The translations under genes were made by a program, and so were the position numbers. Below are positions 49,201 to 56,795 of a stretch of DNA of 64,000 bases, one piece after another. The notes beneath the pieces are model-generated. The model did not search any database. It saw only the letters and a list, made by a program, of their open reading frames with translations, and was not told the DNA's origin. The DNA is from Methylobacterium currus (GTDB lineage Bacteria; Pseudomonadota; Alphaproteobacteria; Rhizobiales; Beijerinckiaceae). Position 1 is the first letter of the stretch. Every line of letters starts with the position of its first letter. The stretch spans positions 3,841,501-3,905,500 of the forward strand of contig NZ_CP028843.1 in the NCBI RefSeq assembly GCF_003058325.1, in the 5' to 3' direction.

Positions 49201-50228
49201 AGCTCGAAACCGTCGGCCATGCCGATGGCTGCCTGCACGGCTTTGTCCGCCCGCTCCCGGTCGTCAGGGTGCACGCCAGGCAGGAAGGCGCCCTCGTAGG
49301 AGACGGGATCGTCGGGCGACAGCCCGAACAGGGTTCGGGTGCGCGCGTCCCACGTGAGCGCGCCGGTGACGAGGTCGTAGTCGTAGATGCCGGTCCCGGC
49401 CCCCTCCAGGGCTAGGCGGAGCCGATCCTCCGCCTCCTGCAGGTCGGCCCTGGCGCGGTGGCGCTCCGCGATGTCCGTGACCATGACGAAGATGCCGGCG
49501 ACGGTGCCGTCGGCGGACCGGCGCGGGATGTAGCGGATCTCCGATTGCCGAGGGATGCCGTCCTGGTACGGCATCAGCGCGTCGAACGTGACGTCCTCAC
49601 CAGCGAGCGCCCGCGAGATGAGGGGGAGGCGGGCCTGGTACACCTCCTCGCCGACGACCTCTCGCACCGGCCGATCCAGGATCTCGCTCGCCGGCCGCCC
49701 GAACCACGCCTCGTAGTACCGGTTCACGAACCGGTAGACGTGATCCTGGTCGATGAACGAGATCAGCACCGGCAGGGCGTCGGTGACAACCTGGAGCCCG
49801 TCGCGGACGCGGCGGGTCTCCCCTTCGGTCGCCGTGGCGTCGGTGCGGTCGCGCAGGATCTTGAGGAAGCCCATCCCGGTGCCGTCCGGTGAGCGCAGGG
49901 GCATCATCTCGCCGCTGGCCCAGAAGCGGGAGCCGTCCTTGCGCAGGTGCCAGCGTTCGTCCGCCGCGCGTCCGGTTTCGGAGGCGCAGCGCATCTCCGT
50001 CTCGGGCCGCCCGGCAGCACGGTCCTCGGGGGTGAAGAAGGTCGCGGCCGGCTGCCCGACCATCTCCTCGGCCGGCCAGCCCAGGATGCGTTCGGCGCCT
50101 GGGTTCCAGGCGGTGACACGCCCTTCGTGGTCGGTGGTGATGATGGCGAAGTCGACGGCGCTGCCGAAGATCGCACGGCAGAAGGCCGGGGTCGGCTCGC
50201 CGGGCATGAGCGGAGAGGAAGCGTTCAA
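46257..50228 (-). CDS. Large multi-PAS/GAF hybrid histidine kinase
   Basis: 1323 residues, cytoplasmic. Four PAS/PAC units (about 15-515) come first. A GAF domain (about 525-690, GVVSLAGRHRFADYGEVRSG) follows that resembles the third GAF of the neighbouring broken kinase. Two more PAS units (about 695-955) come next. The HisKA domain has His in TGGLAHDFNNLLTGISGSLE, the ATPase has NLCINARDAMPDGG and GTGLGLSMIYGF, and a C-terminal receiver has Asp in LLVTDVGLPGG. It autophosphorylates and passes phosphate to its own receiver. The final partner is unknown. The number of input domains suggests integration of several signals such as redox, light or small ligands. Confidence 0.94.
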   Translation of the reverse strand: MNASSPLMPGEPTPAFCRAIFGSAVDFAIITTDHEGRVTAWNPGAERILGWPAEEMVGQPAATFFTPEDRAAGRPETEMRCASETGRAADERWHLRKDGSRFWASGEMMPLRSPDGTGMGFLKILRDRTDATATEGETRRVRDGLQVVTDALPVLISFIDQDHVYRFVNRYYEAWFGRPASEILDRPVREVVGEEVYQARLPLISRALAGEDVTFDALMPYQDGIPRQSEIRYIPRRSADGTVAGIFVMVTDIAERHRARADLQEAEDRLRLALEGAGTGIYDYDLVTGALTWDARTRTLFGLSPDDPVSYEGAFLPGVHPDDRERADKAVQAAIGMADGFELEYRVIGRRDGVERTLAARGNTVFRDGRPVRFVGTVRDITETRTAETRARRLAALVEQSSDFIGLADLDGNAEFVNEGGRRLVGLAGLEEARGYILLDYFEPADRPTVLGKVLPTAREGGFWEGDLAFRNFSTGAAVPVHYTIFPVRDAEGAVTGYGTVTRDLTERRRLESFRDALIAIGDRLQECRDTAEMAAVGAEIMARTLGLDRAGYGTVDEALEYVDIERDWTAPGVVSLAGRHRFADYGEVRSGLAEGREVVIPDVTVDPRTAGNPGPLLAIGVRALINVPVMEHGRIVALFFLHDRQPRDWRTDKLDFVRDVAERTRAAIERFRAEASRRESEEQFRVFAQAMPNHVWAADANGDLYWFNVQVNAYAGTVPGELDGTAWASIVHPDDVEAAGRAWAAALADGTLYETEFRIRRADATYRWFLVRAEPIRGPGGAVVRWIGTNTDIEDRKRATAQLECLNASLEQQVEERTRDRDRMWRLSTDVMLVARFDATIVAVNPAWTALFGWSGDELVGRSFMDLVHPDDAASTAAAAGDLSAGSVIPRFENRYRHKDGSYRWLSWTAVPDADFIHAVGRDVTAEKEAAQALARTEEALRQSQKMEAVGQLTGGLAHDFNNLLTGISGSLELLQTRMSQGRLTDLDRYINAAQGASKRAAALTHRLLAFSRRQTLDPKPTDVNALIHGMQELIRRTVGPTIHIEVVGAAGLWPALVNPPQLENALLNLCINARDAMPDGGRITIETANKWLDDRAARERDLPQGQYLSLCVTDTGTGMTPDVIARAFDPFFTTKPIGQGTGLGLSMIYGFARQSGGQVRIYSEVGQGTTMCIYLPRHYGDAEGAESMPDLASAPRAEQGETVLIVDDEPSIRMLVTEVLEDLGYTAIEAADAAAGLKVLQSDVRIDLLVTDVGLPGGMNGRQMADAGRVSRPGLKALFITGYAENAAVGNGHLEPGMQVLTKPFVMEALASRIKDLIAAP

Positions 50229-50385
50229 GACAGGGTTACGCGGAGTGTTCGAGGAGAAGGCGGGGGCCCGACGGAGGTGGGTGCCGCTTGCCCGTCATAT
50301 GAGGCGAGGCGTAGGCCGACCCAAGTTGTTAGGCAACCGGCGTCTGCCGGACCGGGGCGCACGCGGTCGCCGATATTGCCGGCGG

Positions 50386-51561
50386 TCAGGAGGATGCCGC
50401 CACGGTGTCGGCCATGCGGGCCTGACGGGCGCCGAGAGGCTTGTCGCCGCCGACCGTCGTGTCGCGCGCGGTCTGGTGTTCCATCTCGGCGTTGAGCTCG
50501 GCCCCGAGCAGCACCACCGTCGTGGACAGCCAGATCCAAGTCATGAAGCCGATGGCGGCGCCGAGCGAGCCGTAGGTCTCGTTGTAGCTGCCGAAGTTCG
50601 CCACGTACCAGGAGAACAGCCCCGACGCGGCCAGCCACAGGGAGCCGGCCACCGCGCTGCCCCATGTCACCCAGCGCCACCGGGGTTTCCGGCGGCTCGG
50701 GCCGAAGCGGTACAGCACCGCCAGGCTACCGATGACGAGGACGAGCAGGACGGGGAACCGAAGGAGCGCGATGTACCAGGCCTTCTGGTCGAGCCCGAGC
50801 ACCTGCAACGCGGCCGGCACGACCACGATGCCGGTGAGGGCAAGCCCAACGAACAGCAGCGCCCCGACGGTGAATGCCAGCGACTGCAGGTTGAGCATCA
50901 CGAACGAGCGCTTCTCCTCCTCCTCGTAGGCGATGTTGAGCGCGTCGAAGACCGCCTTCATCCCGCCGTTGGCGCTCCAGAGCGAGATCAGGATGCTGAC
51001 GATGGCAGTCAGGCCCAGCGCCTTGTCGCCCTTGTCGACCAGACGCTTCACTTGACCGCCGACGATGTCGATGGCCCCGTCCGGCAGGATGCCGCGCAGG
51101 TCGTTCAGGTGATGGTTGATGGTGCTCGGGTCGGCGACCGCGCCGTAGATGGAGACGAGCGCCGCGATGGCTGGGAACAGGGCCAGGATGGCGTAGAAGG
51201 TCACGCCCGCAGCGACCAGCAGGATGCGGTCGTTGCCGAACTCCCGGTAGAGACGGAGCGCGATGTCCTTCCAGCCCTTGGCGGGGATCTCGGAGGGCGT
51301 GTCCGCCTTGCGCCCGCGCTCCGGCTCGGCCTCGGCCAGGCGCTCGGCCGCGGCGCCCTCGTGCGAGACGGGCGCATCCTCGGTACCGAGCTTCCGGTCC
51401 TCTTTCCCCGGACCGCCGGACGCAATCGGCAAGGAACCTCCGCGCCGCTTCGGTAAGGCGACCAGACCGACGAGGGCCACGCCCAGGCACGCGGTCCACA
51501 AGGTCGGCGAGGTCCGCTCGGGGCGAGCGGAAGGAGGCGTCGGGGCAGGCTGATCCGTCAT
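50386..51561 (-). CDS. YihY/UPF0761 (formerly RNase BN) family membrane protein
   Basis: 391 residues. A ~100-residue hydrophilic lead with Pro, Arg and Glu is followed by six membrane helices of the YihY family. Key segments are ILLVAAGVTFYAILALFPAI, then LTAIVSILISLWSANGGMKA, and GSLGAAIGFMTWIWLSTTVV with the conserved GAELNAE after it. Inner-membrane protein of unsettled function. Earlier naming as RNase BN is obsolete. The N-terminal extension is longer than the usual ~290-residue family length. Confidence 0.9.
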   Translation of the reverse strand: MTDQPAPTPPSARPERTSPTLWTACLGVALVGLVALPKRRGGSLPIASGGPGKEDRKLGTEDAPVSHEGAAAERLAEAEPERGRKADTPSEIPAKGWKDIALRLYREFGNDRILLVAAGVTFYAILALFPAIAALVSIYGAVADPSTINHHLNDLRGILPDGAIDIVGGQVKRLVDKGDKALGLTAIVSILISLWSANGGMKAVFDALNIAYEEEEKRSFVMLNLQSLAFTVGALLFVGLALTGIVVVPAALQVLGLDQKAWYIALLRFPVLLVLVIGSLAVLYRFGPSRRKPRWRWVTWGSAVAGSLWLAASGLFSWYVANFGSYNETYGSLGAAIGFMTWIWLSTTVVLLGAELNAEMEHQTARDTTVGGDKPLGARQARMADTVAASS

Positions 51562-51899
51562 GGCTCACCGGGGCGCAGGGCTCACGTTGGGCCCTGGGGC
51601 ATCTGCACAACGGCAACGGACACGCTTTGGTGCCCGCGTGTCGCCGATATCGTGCTCGCCGGCCGTTCGCCATCCAGGCAGCCGCGACGACGCAGCCATC
51701 CAAGGGAGCGGTCGTGCGCGCCAACCTGCACTATCTAGGGCCCGGACCGACCGAGCGTGGCGGGCCAGGGCGCCCTGCCACGCCGAAGCGACAGGTGACG
51801 CGACCGCCATGCCAAGCAGGACTTCCCGTTGCGCGACATCCCCGGCGGGCCGGGGCCGTCGGAGGGCTACGAGCGACGCGGCGAAGGGTTTCGGGCGGC
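51562..51899. other. Divergent intergenic region
   Basis: About 340 bases between the divergent YihY and PAS kinase genes, so both promoters should be here. No repeat, RNA or convincing box was seen. In-frame codons exist upstream of the kinase ATG 51900 but look non-coding. Confidence 0.35.
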
Positions 51900-54362
51900 A
51901 TGGCTGACGCGTTCCCGTTCCTGCCGTCCGGTGGCGTGACCGGCGCGGAGATCCGTGCCCGCGATTGGTCGAAGACATCGCTCGGGCCTCCGGACGCCTG
52001 GCCGACGGCCTTGCGCTCCACCCTGTCGCTGATGCTGTCCTGTCCTACCGCGATGTTCCTCGCCTGGGGCCCGGACCTGCTATGCTTCTACAACGACGCT
52101 TACCGGCCGATCCTCGGCTATCGACTGCACACCGCCCTCGGCCGGCCTTTCCGCGAGGTCTGGGCGAGCATCTGGGGCGAGATCGAGCCTCTGGTCGATG
52201 CCACGATGGCCGGCGAGAGCCAGAAGCTGACGGACGTCATGCTCGACCTCTCGCGCGAGGGAGAACCCGAGCGGAGCTGGTGGTCCTTCACCTACTCGCC
52301 GGTCCTCGACGATGCCGGCGGCATCGGCGGCCTGTTCTGCGTCATCACCGAGACCACGGACCGCGTGCTCGGCGAGGCCGCCTTGCGCGAGAGCGAGGAC
52401 CACTTCCGGCACACGGTTGAACTCAACCCGCAGGTGCCTTGGACTTGCGACCCGCACGGCAACATCACCTCGTACTCGAACCGCTGGCTCGAACTCACCG
52501 GGCAAGCCGCGGGCGAGCCGGACGGGTCGGGCTGGGCCAAGGCGCTGCACCTCGATGACCTGCCAGGGACCATGACCGCTTTCGCGGCCTCGCTGAGCTC
52601 CGGCGAGCCGGTGGATGTCGATTACCGCATCCGCGTCGCAGGCGTCGGGGAGTACCGCTGGATGCGCGCCCGTGCCCGGCCGCGCCGGAACGAGGATGGC
52701 GACATCGTTCGCTGGTACGGAGTGGTCGAGGACATCCACGACCGCAAGGTCGCGGAGGAGCGGCTGCGCGAGATGAACGCGACGCTCGAACGCCGGGTCG
52801 GTGAGGCACTCGCGCAGCGCAAGCTCTGGGCCGACGTGTTCGAGACGACCGACGCCCTGGTTGCGGCACTCGACCCCGATTATCGCGTGGTGGCCTTGAA
52901 CCGCGCCTTCGCCGACGGTTTTGAGGCTATGTACGGGGCCCGGCCCAAGGTCGGCGACGACCTCCTCGGCCTCCTGGACGGCGTTCCCGAGCAGCAGGAA
53001 CTGGTTCGCTCAGTCTGGGAGCGGGCGCTCGCCGGCGAGGAGTTCGTGATTGTCGAGGAGTTCGGCAGCCCCGGTCGGTCGCGGTCCTGCTACGAGATCC
53101 GGTTCACGACGCTGCGGGACACGCAGGGACGGCGGATTGGTGCCTTCCAGTACGCCGTCGACGCCACCGAACGGGTGCGCGGGCAGGAGCAACTCGCGCG
53201 GGCCGAGGAGGCGTTGCGCCATGCTCAGAAGATGGAGGCGGTGGGTCAACTCACAGGTGGCGTCGCGCATGATTTCAACAACCTGCTGACCATCATCCGC
53301 TCCTCGGTCGAGTTCCTGCGTCGGCCGACCCTGCCGGAGGAGCGTCGTGCCCGCTACCTGGAGGCGGTGGCCGACACGGTCGACCGCGCCGCCAAGCTGA
53401 CGAGCCAGCTCCTTGCCTTCGCTCGCCGGCAGGCTCTCAAGCCGGAGGTGTTCGAACTCGGCGAGCGCGTGCGGGCCACCGCCGAGATGCTGAACGCGGT
53501 GACCGGCGCGCGCATCCGCATCCTGACGGAGGTGCCCAACGGACCCTGCCACGAGCGGGCGGATACGAGCCAGTTCGAGACCGCGTTGGTGAACCTCGCC
53601 GTGAACGCCCGCGACGCCATGGACGGCGAGGGCACGCTGACGCTCCGGCTCACCTGCGGCGAGGGACTGCCTTCCATCCGGGGCCATGCCGGTGCGCCCG
53701 GGCCCTTCGCCGTCGTACGGGTCTCGGACGAGGGTGCAGGGATCGCGTCGGAGTTCCTGGCCCGCATCTTCGAGCCGTTCTTCACGACCAAGGAAGTCGG
53801 CAAGGGCACCGGGTTGGGCCTGAGCCAGGTCATCGGCTTCGCCAAGCAGTCGGGCGGCGACGTCGACGTGGCGAGCGAGGTGGGACGCGGGACGACCTTC
53901 ACGCTGTACCTGCCCCATGTCGGCCCACCCGCGGAAAGCGAGGAGGACGGTGACGAGGAAGCCAGCGAGCAGGACGCGGGACGCGCCCTGCCCGTGCTGG
54001 TGGTGGAGGACAACCTCGACGTCGGGCGCTTCTGCACGCAACTCCTGGAGGATCTCGGCCACACGACGGTCTGGGCGCACAACGCGGAAGCGGCGCTCGA
54101 CGAGTTGGGAAGGGTGCCGTCGCGGTTCGACGCCGTGTTCTCGGACGTGGTGATGCCCGGCATCGGGGGTGTCGAGCTCGCGCGGCGGCTGCGGGCCAGC
54201 CATCCGGACCTGCCGGTGATCCTGACCACCGGTTACAGCGATGTGCTGGCGCGTGACGACGCGCACGGTTTCGAGCTCGTGCGGAAGCCCTACTCGGCCG
54301 AGCAGGTCGCGCGGGCGCTGCGCGGCGTGCTGGCCCGTCAGCGGAAACGGACGCCGGCCTGA
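51900..54362 (+). CDS. PAS hybrid histidine kinase
   Basis: 820 residues from ATG 51900 (MADAFPFLPSGGVTGAEIRA). The first domain is the PAS variant with DWSKTSLGPPDAWPTALRST, common in soluble alphaproteobacterial kinases. Two more PAS units follow (SYSNRWLELTGQ; VFETTDALVAALDPDYRVVA). The HisKA His is in TGGVAHDFNNLLTIIRSSVE, ATPase boxes are NLAVNARDAMDGEG and KGTGLGLSQVIGFAKQSGG, and the receiver Asp is in AVFSDVVMPG. No membrane helix. Upstream in-frame starts are rejected as non-homologous. Confidence 0.92.
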   Translation: MADAFPFLPSGGVTGAEIRARDWSKTSLGPPDAWPTALRSTLSLMLSCPTAMFLAWGPDLLCFYNDAYRPILGYRLHTALGRPFREVWASIWGEIEPLVDATMAGESQKLTDVMLDLSREGEPERSWWSFTYSPVLDDAGGIGGLFCVITETTDRVLGEAALRESEDHFRHTVELNPQVPWTCDPHGNITSYSNRWLELTGQAAGEPDGSGWAKALHLDDLPGTMTAFAASLSSGEPVDVDYRIRVAGVGEYRWMRARARPRRNEDGDIVRWYGVVEDIHDRKVAEERLREMNATLERRVGEALAQRKLWADVFETTDALVAALDPDYRVVALNRAFADGFEAMYGARPKVGDDLLGLLDGVPEQQELVRSVWERALAGEEFVIVEEFGSPGRSRSCYEIRFTTLRDTQGRRIGAFQYAVDATERVRGQEQLARAEEALRHAQKMEAVGQLTGGVAHDFNNLLTIIRSSVEFLRRPTLPEERRARYLEAVADTVDRAAKLTSQLLAFARRQALKPEVFELGERVRATAEMLNAVTGARIRILTEVPNGPCHERADTSQFETALVNLAVNARDAMDGEGTLTLRLTCGEGLPSIRGHAGAPGPFAVVRVSDEGAGIASEFLARIFEPFFTTKEVGKGTGLGLSQVIGFAKQSGGDVDVASEVGRGTTFTLYLPHVGPPAESEEDGDEEASEQDAGRALPVLVVEDNLDVGRFCTQLLEDLGHTTVWAHNAEAALDELGRVPSRFDAVFSDVVMPGIGGVELARRLRASHPDLPVILTTGYSDVLARDDAHGFELVRKPYSAEQVARALRGVLARQRKRTPA

Positions 54363-54555
54363 GGCCGTGCGTCGGGACGACGAGGGCACGAAGTGGCCTT
54401 ACGGATGCGACGACATTTCGCGCCGGCAGCCTGCACCATGCCACCGGCTCGCGCTCTTGAGCCTGCGTCCGGAGCTGGTGCAACTCAAAGGGAATGCGGC
54501 AGCGCCACGGACATTGGCAAGCCCGTGCCGCGGAAGCTCTTGCGCGCCAGCAGGT

Positions 54556-54801
54556 TCAGGCCGTCAGGCGTCGGACGTTGGCGGCGACCAGATCCCGGTA
54601 GCGGGTGATGACGTCATCGTGGGATCCACCGGTCATCAGGGTGTTGGCGGCCTCCATCGCGGCCACCACCTTCTCACCGACCATCGAGACCATCTCGGCC
54701 TGTGCCTCGGCACCGCCCCAGGCAATGCGCACCAGGCGCAGCTCGACGACCTTCTGAGCCTCCAGGGCAAGCAGGAACGCGGCATAGAACGGGTTCGACA
54801 T
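54556..54801 (-). CDS. Small helical hypothetical protein
   Basis: 81 residues from ATG 54801 (MSNPFYAAFLLALEAQKVVE). An alternative start is four codons upstream. It consists of two or three long amphipathic helices (RLVRIAWGGAEAQAEMVSMV, VITRYRDLVAANVRRLTA), without signal peptide. The pattern resembles small phasin-like or uncharacterised proteins repeated in Methylobacterium genomes. Function is unknown. It is convergent with the PAS kinase gene. Confidence 0.6.
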   Translation of the reverse strand: MSNPFYAAFLLALEAQKVVELRLVRIAWGGAEAQAEMVSMVGEKVVAAMEAANTLMTGGSHDDVITRYRDLVAANVRRLTA

Positions 54802-55178
54802 GGAGGCTTCCATGAGGGTCGATGCGTGCAATAACGCGAGGAGCGGCATTGTGTTGCCGGCATACGGCTACGAAGTCCCAAACGTGCTCTCGTGATGACT
54901 GCGTCCCGATTGCGGTCGCGCATCCTAAGACCACGACAACGCCGACACCGCTGCAAACGGCGCATCGCCCGGCGGGAATGACGTTCGCTTCGAAGGTTTG
55001 TGCCTTAGCCGGTCGCCCGATCCCGCTTTTCGAGACCCCTCTGATTGTCGGAATCGCTTTAACCGCAAGTTTGCCACCATACGGTTAAGAGGCCAGGGAC
55101 GACTTTCTTCGAAAGGTGCGGTAAGGTTTGGCGTGACATAAACCAGGCAAAGACAAGTTTGCCTGGGAGTGTCCGACG
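54802..55178. other. Intergenic region upstream of the diguanylate cyclase
   Basis: About 375 bases. Contains TTAACCG...CGGTTAA (55059-55065 and 55082-55088) and the stronger inverted repeat at 55143-55166. No gene seen. Confidence 0.4.
55143..55166. repeat. Perfect 9-bp inverted repeat just upstream of a diguanylate cyclase start
   Basis: CCAGGCAAA-GACAAG-TTTGCCTGG ends 12 bases before ATG 55179. It could be an operator, or in mRNA a stem close to the ribosome site that limits translation. There is no U-tract after it, so termination is unlikely. Confidence 0.55.
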
Positions 55179-56699
55179 ATGGTCCTGCCGCCCCGCCTCG
55201 CGCGCTGGCTCGGCTCCACCCGCACCTGGATCGCCTTGGGCGTGCTCGCGCCCCTGGGCATGCTCCTGGTCTCCGCGCTGATGCTGCTCGACCTCAGGCG
55301 GGACGCCTGGGACAAGGCCGAGCAGACCTCGCAGAACCTGCTGCAGGTCATCGAGCGCGACATCGCCCGCAACGTCGAGCTCATCGACCTCTCCCTTCAG
55401 GCGGTGGTCGATAACCTGCGGGTCCCGGGCGTGGACGCGCTGAGCCCGGAGATGCGCCAGCTCGTCCTGTTCGACCGCGCGGCCACCGCCCGGGACATCG
55501 GCGTGATGCTCGTCACCGACGAGAACGGCGACAGCGTCATCGACGCGAACGCGGTGCCGGCGCGTAAGGCGAACTACGCCGACCGCGACTACTTCCAGGG
55601 CCACAAGGCACTCGCCGACCTCGGCTTGCACATCAGCAAGCCCCTGGTCTCGCGGCTGACCGGTGCCCGCATGATCGTCCTCAGCCGTCGCCTGACCAAG
55701 CCGGACGGATCGTTCGGCGGCATCGTGCTCGGCACCCTGCAGCTCGCCTATTTCAGCCGCCTCTTCGACCGGATCGGCCTCGGGCCCGAAGGCGCGATAA
55801 ACCTCTTCCTGCGCGACGGTACGCGGCTGATGCGCCACCCGTACGATGAGGCCGACATCGGTGTCAGCATCGCGGGCACGGCCATCTTGGAGCGCTTCGT
55901 GCGCGAAGTGCGCGGCAGCTTCGTCGCCGCATCCGTTCGCGACGGGGTCGAGCGGCACTACGCCTTCACCCGGGTCGGCGACCTGCCGCTGGTACTCAAC
56001 GTCGCGCTGGCGACCGCCGACATCGAGGCCGGCTGGCGCGCCAAGGCCGCCGTCATCAGCGCGGTGGTCCTGGTCCTCTGCGGCCTGACCGCTTGCCTGT
56101 CGCTCCTGTTCGGGCGGGAGCTCCGCCGCCGCGCCGAAATGCAGGCCGAGCTCGCGCGGCTGTCGCTCACGGACGCCCTGACCGGGCTGCCTAACCGGCG
56201 GCGGTTCGAAGGGACGTTCGAGCACGCCTGGAAGAGCGCCAACCGCACGGGCAAGCCGTTGTCCGTCCTCGTCGTCGATGCCGACCACTTCAAGCGCTAT
56301 AACGACCGCCACGGCCATGCCGTGGGCGACGCGGTGCTGAAGGGGCTGGCGCGCTGCCTGTCGGCGAGCGTTCACCGGCCGGACGACCTCGTCGCGCGGG
56401 TCGGCGGCGAGGAGTTCGTGGTGCTCCTGCCCGACACCGACGAGGCCGGAGCCTTGCGCATCGCGGACAAGGTGCACGAGACCGTTGCGGGCCTGTCGGT
56501 CGAGGCCGCCCGCATCGAGGCCGGCACGGTGACGGTCAGCATCGGCCTCGCGACGGAGACGGGCAGGGCGTTCGAGCGCGCCGGGGCGCAGTACGAGGCC
56601 GCGGACGCGGCGCTCTACCGGGCGAAGGCCGCGGGCCGGAACAGGACCTGCGTCGCCGGTCGCGCCTGCGCGCCCCACCCCCTCGGCGAGGCGGCTTGA
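55179..56699 (+). CDS. Membrane diguanylate cyclase with periplasmic Cache sensor
   Basis: 506 residues. Helix 1 (about 15-38, GVLAPLGMLLVSALMLLDL) and helix 2 (about 290-312, AAVISAVVLVLCGLTACLSL) enclose a periplasmic double-Cache/PDC domain (RDYFQGHKALADLGLHISKP). The C-terminal GGDEF domain has active-site GGEEF and a retained RxxD inhibitory site five residues before it (RPDDLVARVGGEEF). It makes c-di-GMP from two GTP and should be feedback-inhibited. The ligand for the Cache domain is unknown. It stands immediately before a CHASE3 kinase on the same strand. Confidence 0.94.
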   Translation: MVLPPRLARWLGSTRTWIALGVLAPLGMLLVSALMLLDLRRDAWDKAEQTSQNLLQVIERDIARNVELIDLSLQAVVDNLRVPGVDALSPEMRQLVLFDRAATARDIGVMLVTDENGDSVIDANAVPARKANYADRDYFQGHKALADLGLHISKPLVSRLTGARMIVLSRRLTKPDGSFGGIVLGTLQLAYFSRLFDRIGLGPEGAINLFLRDGTRLMRHPYDEADIGVSIAGTAILERFVREVRGSFVAASVRDGVERHYAFTRVGDLPLVLNVALATADIEAGWRAKAAVISAVVLVLCGLTACLSLLFGRELRRRAEMQAELARLSLTDALTGLPNRRRFEGTFEHAWKSANRTGKPLSVLVVDADHFKRYNDRHGHAVGDAVLKGLARCLSASVHRPDDLVARVGGEEFVVLLPDTDEAGALRIADKVHETVAGLSVEAARIEAGTVTVSIGLATETGRAFERAGAQYEAADAALYRAKAAGRNRTCVAGRACAPHPLGEAA

Positions 56700-56795
56700 C
56701 ACCGGGACGCGGCCCCAACAATCCCGTAATCGCATGCGAGGGCAGGCCGGACGGAAGCCTTCGCCTCCGCCCACCGCCGTCCCCGAACCGCCACT

